A DNA stretch of 64,000 nucleotides from Pseudoxanthomonas kalamensis DSM 18571 (GCF_010211745.1 NZ_PDWQ01000003.1:186001-250000); one strand, 5' to 3'. Positions 10,927-21,333 are shown, numbered from the stretch's first letter. Notes: a model not told the origin generated them from the sequence alone. Program-made: numbers and translations.

Positions 10927-11007
10927 GAACGAGTGCCGAGGAACGAGGAACGAGTAAAAATCGCAGCCCTTGCTCCCACTCGTTTCTCGTTCCTCTTCAC
11001 TCGTTCC
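10926..11007 (+). repeat. Large imperfect inverted repeat between argF' and argG
   Basis: Left arm 10926-10955 and right arm 10978-11007 are 30 nt each and complementary at all but a few positions, with a 22-nt loop. Each arm is itself built from GGAACGAG-like units. The left arm starts on the last base of the argF' stop codon and fills most of the 108-bp gap to argG. It may be a repetitive intergenic palindrome that affects mRNA processing within the operon. Confidence 0.85.
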
Positions 11008-11034
11008 CGACTACACCCCACGGAAACATTCACC

Positions 11035-12240
11035 ATGACCACCCCCAACGACTCCCGCGACATCGTCCTCGCCTTCTCCGGCGGACTCGATACCAGCTTC
11101 TGCATTCCCTACCTGCAGGAGAAAGGTTGGGCCGTGCATACCGTGTTCGCCGATACCGGCGGCGTGGATGCCGAGGAGCGCGCCTTCATCGAGCAGCGCG
11201 CGGCAGAGCTGGGTGCCGCCAGCCATCTCACCGTCGATGGTGGCCCCGCGATCTGGCAGGGCTTCGTCAAGCCGTTCGTCTGGGCCGGCGAGGGCTACCA
11301 GGGGCAATACCCGCTGCTGGTGTCCGACCGTTATCTGATCGTCGATGCCGCGCTGAAGCGTGCCGCCGAACTGGGCACCAACGCCATCGCCCACGGCTGC
11401 ACCGGCATGGGCAACGACCAGGTGCGCTTCGACCTGGCGGTCAAGGCCAGCGGCGACTACCGGATCGTGGCGCCGATCCGCGAGATCCAGAAGGAACACA
11501 CCCAGACCCGTGCCTACGAGCAGAAGTACCTGGAGGAGCGCGGCTTTGGCGTTCGCGCCAAGCAGAAGGCCTACACCATCAACGAGAACCTGCTGGGCGT
11601 GACCATGTCCGGCGGCGAGATCGACAAGTGGGAAGCGCCGGGCGAGGGCGCGCGCGGCTGGTGCGCGCCGCGGGGTGCATGGCCGGAGGAGCCATTGATC
11701 GTCACCCTGAAGTTCGAAGCCGGTGAGGCGGTCGAACTGGACGGCAAGCCGTTGCCGGGCGAGCAGATCCTGGCCCGCTTGAACAAGCTGTTCGCGCCAT
11801 ACGGCGTCGGTCGCGGCATGTACACCGGCGATACCGTGATCGGGCTGAAGGGACGCATCGTCTACGAGGCGCCGGGCCTGATCGCGCTGCTGGCCGCGCA
11901 CCGCGCGCTGGAAGAAGCAGTGCTGAGCAAGCAGCAGAACCGTTTCAAGCCGGAGGTGGCGCGCAAGTGGGTGGAACTGGTCTACGAAGGCTTCTACCAC
12001 GATCCGCTGAAGACCGATCTGGAAGCGTTCCTGCAGTCTTCGCAGGCCACCGTCAACGGCACCGTCACCCTGCGTTCGCCGGGCGGCCGCGTCGATGCGG
12101 TGGCGGTGGAGTCGCCGCACCTGCTCAACGCCAAGGGCGCGACCTATGCGCAGTCGGCGGACTGGGGCGTGGAAGAGGCCGAAGGCTTCATCAAGCTGTT
12201 CGGCATGAGCAGCACGCTATGGGCGGAGATCAATCGCTGA
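11035..12240 (+). CDS. argG: Argininosuccinate synthase
   Basis: ArgG condenses citrulline and aspartate with ATP to argininosuccinate. The 401-residue product carries the N-type ATP pyrophosphatase P-loop [19 protein letters not shown] near 10-28, the second signature [15 protein letters not shown] near 121-135, and EREH-type residues in [18 protein letters not shown]. The start at 11035 was chosen over the in-frame ATG at 10933 because the upstream region is occupied by the inverted repeat and the N-terminus [19 protein letters not shown] matches the family. It sits second in the arginine operon. In this pathway citrulline is supplied by deacetylation of N-acetylcitrulline by the next gene. 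Confidence 0.97.
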   Translation: MTTPNDSRDIVLAFSGGLDTSFCIPYLQEKGWAVHTVFADTGGVDAEERAFIEQRAAELGAASHLTVDGGPAIWQGFVKPFVWAGEGYQGQYPLLVSDRYLIVDAALKRAAELGTNAIAHGCTGMGNDQVRFDLAVKASGDYRIVAPIREIQKEHTQTRAYEQKYLEERGFGVRAKQKAYTINENLLGVTMSGGEIDKWEAPGEGARGWCAPRGAWPEEPLIVTLKFEAGEAVELDGKPLPGEQILARLNKLFAPYGVGRGMYTGDTVIGLKGRIVYEAPGLIALLAAHRALEEAVLSKQQNRFKPEVARKWVELVYEGFYHDPLKTDLEAFLQSSQATVNGTVTLRSPGGRVDAVAVESPHLLNAKGATYAQSADWGVEEAEGFIKLFGMSSTLWAEINR

Positions 12241-12318
12241 GCACGGACCACGCGCCAATCAGGAACGGGAACCCGCCGTTTCTTTCCGCCTGCGTACCCG
12301 TTCACGGACCCGACTGCC

Positions 12319-13413
12319 ATGCTTGAACACGTACTGAGCCATCTCGAAGCGCTGGTGTCGTTCGACACCCGCAATCCGCCGCGCAGGATCGCCGCCGAAG
12401 GGAGCATCTTCGGCTACCTGCGCGCGCAGTTGCCGGATTTCCAGGTCGAGGTGAACGACCACGGCGCCGGTGCGGTCAGCCTGTACGCGGTGCGCGGCAC
12501 GCCGAAGTACCTGTTCAACGTGCACCTGGATACGGTGCCGGATTCGCCGGCGTGGAGCGCCGACCCGCACCGCATGCGCCGGCTGGACGATCGCGTGGTC
12601 GGCCTTGGCGTGTGCGACATCAAGGGTGCGGCGGCGGCGCTGGTGACGGCCGCGCAGCGCGTGCAGGGCGACGCGGCATTCCTGTTCACCTCGGACGAGG
12701 AAGCCAACGATCCGCGCGGTGTCGCCGCGTTCCTCGCCCGCGGCATTCCTTACGACGCGGTGATCGTGGCCGAGCCGACGATGGGGCAGGCAGTGCTGGC
12801 CCATCGCGGCATCAGTTCGGTGCTGATGCGTTTCAAGGGCAAGGCCGGGCACGCGTCGGCGGCGCTGGATCCGTCGGCCAGCGCGCTGCACCAGGCCATC
12901 GGCTGGGGCTCGCGCGCGCTGCAGCACGTGCAGTCGCTGGCGCACGAACGTTTCGGCGGGCTGACCGGACTGCGCTTCAATATCGGCCGCGTCGAGGGCG
13001 GAATCAAGGCCAACGTGATCGCCCCGGACGCCGAGCTGCGTTTCAACTTCCGTCCGTTGCCGTCGATGGACATCGATGGCCTGCTGGACACGTTCGCCGG
13101 CCTCGCAGAACCGGCGGCGGCCGAATTCGCCGAAACCTTCCGTGGTCCTTCGCTGCCGTCGGGCGATGTTGCCCGCGCCGAGGAGCGCCGGCTGGCTGCG
13201 CGCGATGTTGCCGATGCGCTGGGCCTGCCGGTCGGCAACGCGGTCGATTTCTGGACCGAGGCCTCGCTGTTCTCCGCCGCCGGCTACACCGCCATGGTGT
13301 TCGGCCCCGGCGACATCGCCCAGGCGCATACCGCCGACGAATGGGTGTCCCTGCAACAACTCCAGAACTACACCGAACATGTCGCCCGGATCATCGGCCA
13401 TGCAGACGCATAA
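12319..13413 (+). CDS. argE': N-acetyl-L-citrulline deacetylase (M20 metallopeptidase family)
   Basis: This enzyme removes acetate from N-acetylcitrulline to give citrulline, completing the acetylated-intermediate route. The 364-residue product is an M20/ArgE-type dinuclear zinc hydrolase. Its metal ligands are visible as NVHLDTVP (His, Asp), CDIKGA (Asp), TSDEEAN (catalytic Glu pair), VAEPTMG (Glu) and a C-terminal His in [11 protein letters not shown]. The lid or dimerisation domain lies between about 170 and 290. Its place between argG and the fused NAGK-NAGS gene supports acetylcitrulline rather than acetylornithine as substrate. The next gene starts 14 bp before its stop, so translation is probably coupled. 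Confidence 0.92.
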   Translation: MLEHVLSHLEALVSFDTRNPPRRIAAEGSIFGYLRAQLPDFQVEVNDHGAGAVSLYAVRGTPKYLFNVHLDTVPDSPAWSADPHRMRRLDDRVVGLGVCDIKGAAAALVTAAQRVQGDAAFLFTSDEEANDPRGVAAFLARGIPYDAVIVAEPTMGQAVLAHRGISSVLMRFKGKAGHASAALDPSASALHQAIGWGSRALQHVQSLAHERFGGLTGLRFNIGRVEGGIKANVIAPDAELRFNFRPLPSMDIDGLLDTFAGLAEPAAAEFAETFRGPSLPSGDVARAEERRLAARDVADALGLPVGNAVDFWTEASLFSAAGYTAMVFGPGDIAQAHTADEWVSLQQLQNYTEHVARIIGHADA

Positions 13414-14716
13414 GCAAACCCGCCAGACCATCGTCAAGCTGCTCTCCAACATGGGCAGCGCCAAGGAGATCGACCAGTACCTGCGGCGGTTTTCCGAGGT
13501 CGATGCCAAGCGCTTCGCCGTGGTCAAGGTCGGCGGCGCGGTGCTGCGTGACGACATGGAAGCGCTGGTGTCCTCGCTGGCGTTCCTGCAGCAGGTCGGG
13601 CTGACCCCGATCGTCGTCCACGGCGCCGGCCCGCAGCTGGACGAGGAACTGGTCGCGGCCGGGATCGAAAAGCAGGTCATCGACGGACTGCGCGTGACCA
13701 GCAATTCCGCACTGGCGGTGGTACGCAAGGTGATGACGCGCGAGAACATGCGCCTGGTCGACGAACTGCACCGGCAGGGCGTGCATGCGACCTCGATGAC
13801 CACCGGGGTGTTCGAGGCGGAGTTCCTCGGTCTGGACACCTATGGATTGGTCGGCCGGGTCAGTCGGGTCGAGACCGCCGGCATCGATGCGGCGATCCGG
13901 CTCGGCGCGATTCCGGTCATCGCCAGTCTCGGCGTCACCGTCGGCGGGCAGTTCCTCAACGTCAACGCCGACTGGGCGGCCAACGAACTGGTCAAGACCC
14001 TGCAGCCGTACAAGATCGTGTTCCTGACCGGCACCGGCGGCCTGCTCGACGCCGACGGCAGGCTGATCGATTCGATCAACCTGACCACCGAATACGACGA
14101 GCTGATGGCGCAGCCGTGGATCAACGGCGGCATGCGGGTGAAGATCGAGCAGATCAAGGAACTGCTGGATGCGCTGCCGCTGACCTCGTCGGTGTCGATC
14201 ACCCGGCCTTCCGAACTGGCCAAGGAACTATTCACCCACAAGGGTTCGGGCACCCTGGTCCGGCGCGGCGAGCGCGTACTGCGCTTCGAATCGTGGGAAG
14301 GCGTGGACCGGGCGCGGATGAAGGAGCTGATCGAGAACAGCTTCCGCCGCACCCTGCTGCCCGATTATTTCGAGCGCACCACGCCGTTCCGGATCTACGT
14401 CAGCGAGACCTACCGCGCGGCGATGATCCTGACCCGCGAGGAAGGCTTCGCCTATCTGGACAAGTTCGCCGTGCTCGACGAAGCGCAGGGCGAGGGCTTG
14501 GGGCGCGCGGTCTGGCACGTGGCGCAGGAGGAAAATCCGAAGATGTTCTGGCGCTCGCGCCACGGCAACCCGGTCAACATTTTCTACTACGCCGAATCCG
14601 ACGGCTGCTACAAGCAGGAGAAGTGGAAGGTGTTCTGGTACGGCATCGAGTCCTTCGCCGACATCGAACGTTGCGTGGCGCATTGCCGCATGCGGCCGGC
14701 GACGCTGCAGGACTGA
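13400..14716 (+). CDS. argB: Bifunctional N-acetylglutamate kinase / N-acetylglutamate synthase
   Basis: The 438-residue protein combines the first two steps of arginine synthesis: acetylation of glutamate and phosphorylation of N-acetylglutamate. The N-terminal amino-acid kinase domain (about 35-290) has [12 protein letters not shown] and [13 protein letters not shown]. The C-terminal part (about 295-438) is a GNAT acetyltransferase domain of the NAGS type, ending in [20 protein letters not shown]. This fusion is known from Xanthomonas campestris. The start ATG lies inside argE' (14-bp overlap), and the N-terminal helix with [20 protein letters not shown] is typical. In related enzymes arginine binds near the kinase N-terminal helix, so feedback inhibition is likely. 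Confidence 0.95.
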   Translation: MQTHKQTRQTIVKLLSNMGSAKEIDQYLRRFSEVDAKRFAVVKVGGAVLRDDMEALVSSLAFLQQVGLTPIVVHGAGPQLDEELVAAGIEKQVIDGLRVTSNSALAVVRKVMTRENMRLVDELHRQGVHATSMTTGVFEAEFLGLDTYGLVGRVSRVETAGIDAAIRLGAIPVIASLGVTVGGQFLNVNADWAANELVKTLQPYKIVFLTGTGGLLDADGRLIDSINLTTEYDELMAQPWINGGMRVKIEQIKELLDALPLTSSVSITRPSELAKELFTHKGSGTLVRRGERVLRFESWEGVDRARMKELIENSFRRTLLPDYFERTTPFRIYVSETYRAAMILTREEGFAYLDKFAVLDEAQGEGLGRAVWHVAQEENPKMFWRSRHGNPVNIFYYAESDGCYKQEKWKVFWYGIESFADIERCVAHCRMRPATLQD

Positions 14717-14718
14717 CG

Positions 14719-15345
14719 ATGGCCGCTTCCGCGCTGCCGCCAGCCTGGCAACACGCGCCGATCCTGGACGGGCGGCACGTGCATCTTGAGCCGCTGTCGA
14801 TGGAACACGTCGATGGCCTGGCGGCCGCGCGCGACGATGCGGCGCTGGACGACCTGTGGTTCACCCACCTGCCGGAGCGCGACGGCGTGGCGGCCTACGT
14901 GGAGTCGGCGCTGCGGATGCAGGCGGATGCGCAGGCGCTGCCGTTCGCGGTGCGCGACGCGGACGGTGTCGTCGTGGGCAGCACGCGCTACTACGGGTTG
15001 GACGCGCCGGTGCCGAAGCTGCTGATCGGCTACACCTGGTACACGCCGCGGGTGCAGCGCAGCGGGTTGAACACCGAGGCCAAGCTGTTGCTGCTCGCGC
15101 ATGCCTTCGAGGCGATGGGCTGCATCAGCGTCGGCTTCGAGACCAGTTCGCACAACACGCGCTCGCGCGCGGCCATCGCCCGGCTGGGGGCGAAGCAGGA
15201 CGGCATCCTGCGCAATCACAAGCGCCACGCCGACGGCAGTCCGCGCGACACGGTGGCGTTTTCGATCATCGACAGTGAGTGGTCGCAGGTGAAACGGAAC
15301 CTGCAGGACAAACTGCAAGCACACCAGGAGCAGGCGAATGGATAG
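14719..15345 (+). CDS. GNAT-family N-acetyltransferase in the arginine operon
   Basis: The 208-residue protein belongs to the RimJ/RimL-like GNAT group (Acetyltransf_3). It has an N-terminal strand [20 protein letters not shown], the central beta-bulge [21 protein letters not shown], the acetyl-CoA-binding region [20 protein letters not shown], and [26 protein letters not shown] near the end. It starts 2 bp after the kinase/synthase stop and overlaps argC by 8 bp, so it is an integral operon member. Because NAGS activity is already provided by the fused gene before it, its substrate is unclear: perhaps a ribosomal protein, a free amino acid or an acyl-amino acid. No experimental role can be assigned from sequence. 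Confidence 0.85.
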   Translation: MAASALPPAWQHAPILDGRHVHLEPLSMEHVDGLAAARDDAALDDLWFTHLPERDGVAAYVESALRMQADAQALPFAVRDADGVVVGSTRYYGLDAPVPKLLIGYTWYTPRVQRSGLNTEAKLLLLAHAFEAMGCISVGFETSSHNTRSRAAIARLGAKQDGILRNHKRHADGSPRDTVAFSIIDSEWSQVKRNLQDKLQAHQEQANG

Positions 15346-16309
15346 CAGGACCGTCGGCATCGTCGGTGCCCGCGGGCATACCGGCGCGGAACTGATCCGG
15401 TTGGTGGACCGCCACCCACAGCTGCAGCTGGCCTTCGTCTCCTCGCGCGAGCTGGACGGACAGAAGGTGTCCGACCATATTCCCGAGTTCTCCGGAGAGC
15501 TGCGCTACGAGAACCTCGGCCACGAGCAGGTCGGCGGCAAGGGCGCCGATGCGGTGGTGCTGGCGCTGCCGAACGGCAAGGCGGCCGAGCTGGTCGCCGC
15601 GATCGACGCGCAGGCGCCGCAGACCGTCGTCGTTGATCTGTCGGCCGATTACCGTTTCGACGACAGTTGGTACTACGGCCTGCCGGAACTGACCCGCGAC
15701 CGCTATGCGGGGCAGAAGCGCATCAGCAACCCCGGCTGCTACGCCACCGCGATGCAGCTGGCGATCGCGCCGCTGCTGGACCGGCTGGCCGGGCCGCCGC
15801 AGTGTTTCGGCGTGTCTGGCTATTCCGGCGCCGGCACCACGCCATCGGACAAGAACAATGTCGAGCTGCTGCGCGACAACCTGATGCCGTACGCGCTGGT
15901 CGATCACCTGCACGAGCGCGAGGTCAGCCGCCAGCTGGGCGTGCCGGTCGAATTCATGCCGCACGTGGCGCCGCATTTCCGCGGCATCACCATGACGGTC
16001 AACCTGTGGCTGCAGCAGCCGGCCAAGGTCGAAGAGATTCGCTCGCTGTACCGGCAACGTTACGCCGGCGAACCGCTGATCCGGGTGATCGACGAGGCGC
16101 CGTGGGTCAGCCGCATCGCCGGCCGCCACGGGGTGGAGATCGGTGGCTTCAGCGTGGCGCCCGGCGGCAAGCGGGTGGTGGTGGTGGCCACGCTGGACAA
16201 CCTGCTCAAGGGCGCGGCTACCCAAGCGATGCAGAACCTCAACCTGGCCTTCGGCTTCGACGAACTGGCCTCGATTCCGCTGCAGGATTTCCGGGAGGAC
16301 GCGGCATGA
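15338..16309 (+). CDS. argC: N-acetyl-gamma-glutamyl-phosphate reductase
   Basis: ArgC reduces N-acetylglutamyl phosphate with NADPH to the semialdehyde. The 323-residue product begins with the Rossmann motif [18 protein letters not shown] (about 6-23). The active-site cysteine is C134 in [12 protein letters not shown], and the later [14 protein letters not shown] and [13 protein letters not shown] are characteristic. It overlaps the GNAT gene by 8 bp upstream, and its stop overlaps the argH start (ATGA), indicating translational coupling. The product fits the type with a free-standing argC and a fused argB/argA. Confidence 0.96.
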   Translation: MDSRTVGIVGARGHTGAELIRLVDRHPQLQLAFVSSRELDGQKVSDHIPEFSGELRYENLGHEQVGGKGADAVVLALPNGKAAELVAAIDAQAPQTVVVDLSADYRFDDSWYYGLPELTRDRYAGQKRISNPGCYATAMQLAIAPLLDRLAGPPQCFGVSGYSGAGTTPSDKNNVELLRDNLMPYALVDHLHEREVSRQLGVPVEFMPHVAPHFRGITMTVNLWLQQPAKVEEIRSLYRQRYAGEPLIRVIDEAPWVSRIAGRHGVEIGGFSVAPGGKRVVVVATLDNLLKGAATQAMQNLNLAFGFDELASIPLQDFREDAA

Positions 16310-17607
16310 GCAACCTGTTGTGGCAAAAGCCGGGCGTGGCGGTCGATGCGCAGATCCAGCGCTTCCTGGCCGGCGACGATGTGGTGCTGGACCGCGAATT
16401 CTTCCTGCACGACATTGCCGCCAGCCGCGCGCATGCACAGGGGCTGCAGCACATCGGCATCCTCTCGGCCGACGAACTGGTCGGGATCGAGCGCGAGCTG
16501 ACCGCGCTGGCCGAAGATTTCCGCAACGGTGAGTTCGTGCTGGACGAGCGTTTCGAGGATGGCCACTCGGCGATCGAGGCGCGGCTGACCGAACGGCTCG
16601 GCGATGCCGGCCGCCGCATCCACACCGGGCGCAGCCGCAACGACCAGGTGCTGGTCGCCACGCGGCTGTGGCTGAAGGAAAAGCTGGCGCGGCTGGCAGA
16701 GCTGTCGCGCGAGATTGCCGGGGTGGCGCTGGAGCGCGCCGAAGCGGAGAAGACACTGCCGATTCCCGGCTACACCCACATCCAGCGCGCGGTGGTGTCC
16801 TCGGCCGGCATGTGGTGGGGCGGCTGGGCCGAAGCCTTCATCGACGATGCGCAACGCGCGGCCGACACCCTGGCGCTGGTGGACTGCAATCCGCTCGGCA
16901 CCGCCGCCGGCTACGGGGTCAACCTGAAGCTGGACCGCGAGCACACCACGACTGCGCTCGGCTTTTCCCGCATGCAGCTGTCGCCGGTCTACGCGCAACT
17001 CTCGCGCGGCAAATTCGAACTGGCCGCGCTGGAAGCGCTCGGCAGCGCCACCCTGGACCTGCGCCGCATCGCCTGGGACCTGTCGCTGTACACCAGTGCC
17101 GAGTTCGGCTTCGTCGCGCTGCCGGCGCAGTACACCACCGGCAGTTCGATCATGCCGAACAAGCGCAACCCCGACGTGGTCGAGCTGATGCGTGCCACCC
17201 ATGCCAGCGTGGCCGCCGCACGCACCGAGATCGAACAGCTGCTGTCGCTGCCGTCCGGCTACCAGCGCGACCTGCAGGCCAGCAAGGGCGCGATCTTCCA
17301 CGGCTTCGGCCGCGGCTTGGCCGCGCTGGAGCTGCTGCCGGCGTTGCTGGCCAACCTGGAATGGCGCGAGGACAAGCTGCGCGCGGCAATCGATTCGGGC
17401 ATGTACGCCACCGACGTGGCGGTGGAAGCCGCGGTCGCCGGGGTGCCGTTCCGCGAGGCCTATCAGGCCGCCGCCGCGTCCGCCGGCAGCGCCGGCGACG
17501 GGCGCACGCCGGAAGGCAGCCTGGCTGCGCGCGTTTCGCCCGGCGCGGCCGCCGATCTGCGGCTGGACGAGCTGCGCCACCGGTGGCAGGCGTTGGCGGC
17601 AGCATGA
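16306..17607 (+). CDS. argH: Argininosuccinate lyase
   Basis: ArgH splits argininosuccinate into arginine and fumarate, the last arginine step. The 433-residue product shows the fumarase/aspartase superfamily signature [18 protein letters not shown] near 281-298, with the upstream [18 protein letters not shown] and [17 protein letters not shown] segments. The start at 16306 ([20 protein letters not shown]) overlaps the argC stop by 4 bp. Length is slightly below the E. coli protein (457), mainly in the C-terminal region. proB follows with another 4-bp overlap, linking arginine and proline synthesis, both glutamate-derived, in one transcription unit. Confidence 0.96.
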   Translation: MSNLLWQKPGVAVDAQIQRFLAGDDVVLDREFFLHDIAASRAHAQGLQHIGILSADELVGIERELTALAEDFRNGEFVLDERFEDGHSAIEARLTERLGDAGRRIHTGRSRNDQVLVATRLWLKEKLARLAELSREIAGVALERAEAEKTLPIPGYTHIQRAVVSSAGMWWGGWAEAFIDDAQRAADTLALVDCNPLGTAAGYGVNLKLDREHTTTALGFSRMQLSPVYAQLSRGKFELAALEALGSATLDLRRIAWDLSLYTSAEFGFVALPAQYTTGSSIMPNKRNPDVVELMRATHASVAAARTEIEQLLSLPSGYQRDLQASKGAIFHGFGRGLAALELLPALLANLEWREDKLRAAIDSGMYATDVAVEAAVAGVPFREAYQAAAASAGSAGDGRTPEGSLAARVSPGAAADLRLDELRHRWQALAAA

Positions 17608-18761
17608 GCCCCGCATCGGCCCGTGTGCCGGCACGCTTCGGCGAACAGGCGCTGCCGAACTGGCGCCGCGCCGTGCTCAAGGTCGGCAGCAGCCTGCTGG
17701 CGGCCGATGGCGGCGGGCTGACCCCGCGCTTTGCCCTCGGCCTGGCGCAGTTCGTTTCCGCCAGCGTGCAGGCGGGGCGCGAAGTGGTGGTGGTGTCCTC
17801 CGGCGCGGTCGCCGCCGGCCGCGCCATCATCCATCGCGGCGCCGAGGCCGGCACGGCGATGGCCGAACGGCAGGCGCTGGCCGCGCTCGGCCAGGCGCAG
17901 CTGATCGGTCTGTGGCAGCGTTTCTTCGAACGCCCGGTCGCGCAGGTGCTGCTGACCCACGACGACCTGCGCAACCGCCGCCGCTACCTCAACGCGCGCG
18001 CGACCCTGCGCGAACTGCTGGCGCTGGGCGCGCTGCCGGTGGTCAACGAGAACGACACCGTGTCGGTGGACGAACTGAAGCTGGGCGACAACGACAACCT
18101 GGCCGCCATCGTCGCCACCCTGGTCGATGCCGATGCGTTGTTCATCGCCAGCGACATCGACGGCCTGTATTCGGCCAACCCGCGCCTGCACCCCGACGCG
18201 CGGCCGATCGAACAGGTGCCGGCGCTGACGCCGGAGATCTTCGCCATGGCCGGCGATGCCGGCAGCGCGGCCGGCACCGGCGGCATGCGTACCAAGCTGG
18301 ACGCGGCGGCCAAGGCCTCGGCTTCCGGCATCGAGACTTTCCTGTTCAACGGCACCGCCGCGGCCACCGTGCAGGCGCTGGCGCAGGGGAGGCTGACCGG
18401 CACCCGGTTCCCGCCGGCGCTGAACCGGCTGGCGGCGCGCAAGGCCTGGTTGCGGCATGCGCCGGTGGAAGCCGGTGCGGTCGTCGTCGATGCCGGCGCG
18501 GCGAAAGCGCTGGGCGAGAAGGGCGCCTCGCTGCTGCCGGGCGGGGTGCTGACCGCCGAAGGCGACTTCCGCCGCGGCGACATGGTCGAGGTGGTGGTCC
18601 GCGACGGCGATGCCAGCCGCCGCGTCGCCCGCGGCGTAGTCCAGTATTCGGCGCTCGACATTCGCCAGATCGCCCGCCGCCACTCGCGCGACATCGAATC
18701 GGTGCTGGGCTACAACTACGGCGGCAACATCATCCACCGCGACGACCTGGTGCTGCTGTGA
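17604..18761 (+). CDS. proB: Glutamate 5-kinase
   Basis: ProB phosphorylates glutamate in the first step of proline synthesis and is normally feedback-inhibited by proline. The 385-residue product has an N-terminal amino-acid kinase domain with [13 protein letters not shown] and [14 protein letters not shown], the segment [20 protein letters not shown], and [14 protein letters not shown]-terminal PUA domain (about 285-370) contains [20 protein letters not shown]. The N-terminus has about 20 extra residues before the kinase fold. The start codon overlaps argH, and proA follows 16 bp downstream. Confidence 0.96.
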   Translation: MSPASARVPARFGEQALPNWRRAVLKVGSSLLAADGGGLTPRFALGLAQFVSASVQAGREVVVVSSGAVAAGRAIIHRGAEAGTAMAERQALAALGQAQLIGLWQRFFERPVAQVLLTHDDLRNRRRYLNARATLRELLALGALPVVNENDTVSVDELKLGDNDNLAAIVATLVDADALFIASDIDGLYSANPRLHPDARPIEQVPALTPEIFAMAGDAGSAAGTGGMRTKLDAAAKASASGIETFLFNGTAAATVQALAQGRLTGTRFPPALNRLAARKAWLRHAPVEAGAVVVDAGAAKALGEKGASLLPGGVLTAEGDFRRGDMVEVVVRDGDASRRVARGVVQYSALDIRQIARRHSRDIESVLGYNYGGNIIHRDDLVLL

Positions 18762-18777
18762 ACAACGGAGCCCGCGC

Positions 18778-20031
18778 ATGAGCGACATCAAGACCCTGGC
18801 ACTGGCCTGCCGCGATGCCGCGCGCGGTGTCGCCCAATTGGAGACCGACGCCAAGAACGCGATGCTGCGGGCGATGGCGCAGGCCTTGCTGGACGACCTG
18901 CCGGGCATCCTCGACGCCAATACGCAGGACATGGCGGCGGCTGCGGAAAAGGGCATCGGCGAAGCGATGCTGGACCGGCTGCGGCTGGACGAAGCGCGGG
19001 TGCAGGCGATTGCCGCGGCGCTGCGCGAGGTCGCCGCGCTGCCCGATCCGGTCGGCCAGGTGACCCGCAGCGAAACCCGCCCCAACGGCATCAAGGTCGA
19101 GCGCGTGCGTACCCCGCTGGGAGTCATCGCGATGATCTACGAGGCACGCCCCAACGTCACCGCCGACGCCGCGGCGCTGTGCCTGAAGGCCGGCAACGGG
19201 GTGATCCTGCGCGGCGGCAGCGAGGCGATCCATTCCAACCGCGCCATTGCCGCCGCACTGAAGCGGGCGATGGCAGCGGCCGGCATCGACCCTGCCGCGC
19301 TGACCCTGGTCGAGGACCTGCGCCGCGAAACCATCCTCGAACTGATCCAGCTCAACGACATCGTCGACCTGGCAATTCCGCGCGGCGGCGAAGGCCTGAT
19401 CCGGTTCGTCGCCGAACACGCGCGGGTGCCGGTCATCAAGCACTACAAGGGTGTCTGCCACCAGTACGTTGATGCCGGTGCCGATATCGAACTGGCCGTG
19501 CGGCTGGCGGTGGACGGCAAAGCGGCGCGGCCAAGCGCCTGCAATTCGCTGGAAACCCTGCTGGTGCACGCCGACATTGCAGAAGCCTTCCTGCCGCGCG
19601 CCGGCGAGGCGCTGGCCGCACGCGGGGTCGAACTGCGCGGCGACGCACGCGCCTGCGCGCTGCTGCCGATGGCCGGGCCAGCCAGCGAGGACGACTACGC
19701 GGCCGAATACCTGGACCTGATCCTGGCCGTGCGCGTGGTCGATTCGCTGGACCAGGCCATCGCCCACATCCTGCGCTACGGCTCCGAGCACACCGAGGTC
19801 ATCGTCACCCGCGACGAAGCGCATGCGCAGCGCTTCATCGACGCGTTGCGTTCGGCGGTGGTGATGGTCAACGCGTCCTCGCGCTTTTCCGACGGCGGCG
19901 AACTGGGGCTGGGCGCGGAGATCGGCATCTCGACCACCCGCCTGCATGCCTACGGTCCGATGGGGCTGGAAGCGCTGACCATCGAGCGCTACGTGGTGCG
20001 CGGGGCAGGGCAGACCCGCAACATTCCCTGA
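18778..20031 (+). CDS. proA: Gamma-glutamyl phosphate reductase
   Basis: ProA reduces gamma-glutamyl phosphate to glutamate semialdehyde, the second proline step. The 417-residue product is an aldehyde-dehydrogenase-fold enzyme. It shows [20 protein letters not shown] and [20 protein letters not shown] near 103-130, and [15 protein letters not shown] near 221-235. The latter is where the catalytic thiol region lies, with NSLETLLVH after it. C-terminal signatures are [20 protein letters not shown] and [17 protein letters not shown]. It is the last gene of the arginine/proline operon. The last 60 coding bases and the stop codon are repeated intact 185 bp downstream. Confidence 0.97.
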   Translation: MSDIKTLALACRDAARGVAQLETDAKNAMLRAMAQALLDDLPGILDANTQDMAAAAEKGIGEAMLDRLRLDEARVQAIAAALREVAALPDPVGQVTRSETRPNGIKVERVRTPLGVIAMIYEARPNVTADAAALCLKAGNGVILRGGSEAIHSNRAIAAALKRAMAAAGIDPAALTLVEDLRRETILELIQLNDIVDLAIPRGGEGLIRFVAEHARVPVIKHYKGVCHQYVDAGADIELAVRLAVDGKAARPSACNSLETLLVHADIAEAFLPRAGEALAARGVELRGDARACALLPMAGPASEDDYAAEYLDLILAVRVVDSLDQAIAHILRYGSEHTEVIVTRDEAHAQRFIDALRSAVVMVNASSRFSDGGELGLGAEIGISTTRLHAYGPMGLEALTIERYVVRGAGQTRNIP

Positions 20032-20072
20032 GCGGACTCGTCCGGGCAGCGCCGGTACCGGAATAGCCGGAA

Positions 20073-20155
20073 TAGGTTGGGGTGAGCATGCGAACCCCAA
20101 CATCCTGACCCATCAATGCGGGCCTGTTGGGGTTCACTCCGTTCACCCCAACCTA
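20073..20155 (+). repeat. 83-bp palindromic intergenic repeat, copy 1
   Basis: The unit opens TAGGTTGGGGTGAGC and closes with its complement GTTCACCCCAACCTA. Two nested hairpins are present: GGGGT(...)ACCCC at 20079-20099 and a matching one at 20128-20149. It has the form of a REP/BIME-like element. A similar GGTTGGGGTGAGC palindrome is familiar from intergenic regions of this family, but this cannot be checked here. Confidence 0.8.
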
Positions 20156-20265
20156 TGCGCTGACCATCGAGCGCTACGTGGTGCGCGGGGCAGGGCAGAC
20201 CCGCAACATTCCCTGAGCGGCTCGCCCAGGCAGTGCCGGGACCGGGAAAACCGGAATAGCCGGAA

Positions 20266-20348
20266 TAGGTTGGGGTGAGCTTGCGAACCCCAACACCCTG
20301 ATCCATCAATGCGGGCCTGTTGGGGTTCACTCCGTTCACCCCAACCTA
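20266..20348 (+). repeat. 83-bp palindromic intergenic repeat, copy 2
   Basis: Second copy of the element, in the same orientation and equal in length, with three or four substitutions relative to copy 1. It was carried along in the proA 3' duplication. Confidence 0.8.
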
Positions 20349-20377
20349 TGCGGCCCTATGCGATCCGTGTCGCGGAA

Positions 20378-20590
20378 TCAGCCGAAGGCGGCGACCTTGC
20401 GCAGCTGGCCGTTGTCGTCCTTCCGGACCACGGCGGTCGGCAGGCCCTGGGTCAGGTGTCGAGCATCGGCCATCAGCGTGGCGATTTCCTCGGCCTTGGC
20501 GCGCTCGGGAAACCACAGCACCGGCTTGCCGTTGTCGAATAGTTGCCAGCCGCCATACGACGGTTCCAGCTTGAGCGTCGATCGGTCCAT
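20378..20590 (-). CDS. Small conserved-looking hypothetical protein
   Basis: The 70-residue product begins MDRSTLKLEPSYGGWQLFDN and continues GKPVLWFPERAKAEEIATLM. The pattern of a short beta region (W-x-L-F-D-N-G-K-P-V) followed by an amphipathic helix suggests a small cytoplasmic alpha/beta fold, reminiscent of DUF2188-type proteins, but the family is not certain. Base composition matches the GC-rich core genome, unlike the cassettes that follow. No good ribosome-binding site is visible. It is transcribed toward the repeats after proA. No function can be proposed. Confidence 0.6.
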   Translation of the reverse strand: MDRSTLKLEPSYGGWQLFDNGKPVLWFPERAKAEEIATLMADARHLTQGLPTAVVRKDDNGQLRKVAAFG

Positions 20591-20814
20591 GCCGGCAGCA
20601 TGCGCCCCCGCGCCCGCCCGGTCTGTCGGACGGAAGCGGATCGTAGTGTAGGAAAAGTCTGACGGGGGGGCGTCAGGAAGTAGCCTTGCAGGCGAGGCGA
20701 TGCGGGATGCGCCAAGAGGGGATGCTGGAATTGTTGTCTACAGATGTTATATACATCTTTGTGCCGCTATTCGGCGGTCTAAATGGCGTTAGGCGCATTC
20801 AATCAGGAGTTCTC

Positions 20815-21333
20815 GTGAATCACAGGCTTTTGTTCGCTTTTTTTCTAACTTTCTCAGGCATTGCCAATGCGCAGGTGTTCACTTATGACAATGAGGGTGA
20901 AGTATTTGGCGCAGCAATGATGTCCCTTCATACAAAAGCACCACTTGTGGACAAGGTCATGTCCTATTGTGCAAATGAGGGAGCCATTGATGACCAGAAG
21001 GCCGTTGATACAACTAATGCATGGAAGAAACGAAATGCTTCATACTTAGCGCTCGCACCAATTCTACTTGAGGAGATGCATCAGACTGCAGTACGTGAAA
21101 AGCAGGTTGATGCATGGCATGTCTTTATAGAATCCACAATGCCTAAACAGATTGAGCTTGCGTCTTCAATTCTCGTTGATCAGCTGAAAGCCCTTCCTGA
21201 GATCAGTCAGAGAAGAACAATGTGCATGAATCTTTCCAATGCAATTGATAGTGGAAGACTCGATCATGCAAACGAAGATCCAGCGATTCAAACGTATCTA
21301 AACAAGCGATTGTTGAGTAAGACGACAAAGTAG
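20815..21333 (+). CDS. Cassette 1: secreted hypothetical protein
   Basis: The gene starts at GTG (20815), six bases after the ribosome-binding site AGGAG (20804-20808), and encodes 172 residues. A signal peptide (MNHRLLFAFFLTFSGIANA, cleavage after residue 19) is followed by a mostly helical mature domain with two cysteines, C52 and C137, that could pair in the periplasm. Codon use is AT-rich and unlike the surrounding core genes, indicating lateral origin. An in-frame ATG at 20686 lies outside the cassette boundary and is rejected. No known family is recognised. Being promoterless in a cassette, it probably depends on an upstream or internal promoter. Confidence 0.8.
   Translation: MNHRLLFAFFLTFSGIANAQVFTYDNEGEVFGAAMMSLHTKAPLVDKVMSYCANEGAIDDQKAVDTTNAWKKRNASYLALAPILLEEMHQTAVREKQVDAWHVFIESTMPKQIELASSILVDQLKALPEISQRRTMCMNLSNAIDSGRLDHANEDPAIQTYLNKRLLSKTTK

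Larger units (their letters stand above)
19972..20350 (+). repeat. Tandem duplication of the proA 3' end plus downstream DNA
   Basis: Copy 1 (19972-20156) contains the last codons of proA, the stop and about 125 bp of spacer. Copy 2 (20157-20350) repeats this. The 60-odd proA-derived bases including the TGA are identical in both copies, whereas the spacers differ by several substitutions and an indel of about 8 bp. proA itself is intact. The second copy cannot be translated as part of proA. The 346 bp between proA and the next gene hold only this duplication. Confidence 0.95.

Noticed and set aside
19868-20339. Two related minus-strand frames beginning with the same sequence over the proA repeats
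   Set aside because: They are mirror images of the duplicated palindromes and the antisense of proA, with no coding support.
20686-20814. Upstream ATG for the cassette 1 gene
   Set aside because: It lies outside the cassette recombination point, whereas GTG 20815 has a good ribosome-binding site and begins a clean signal peptide.
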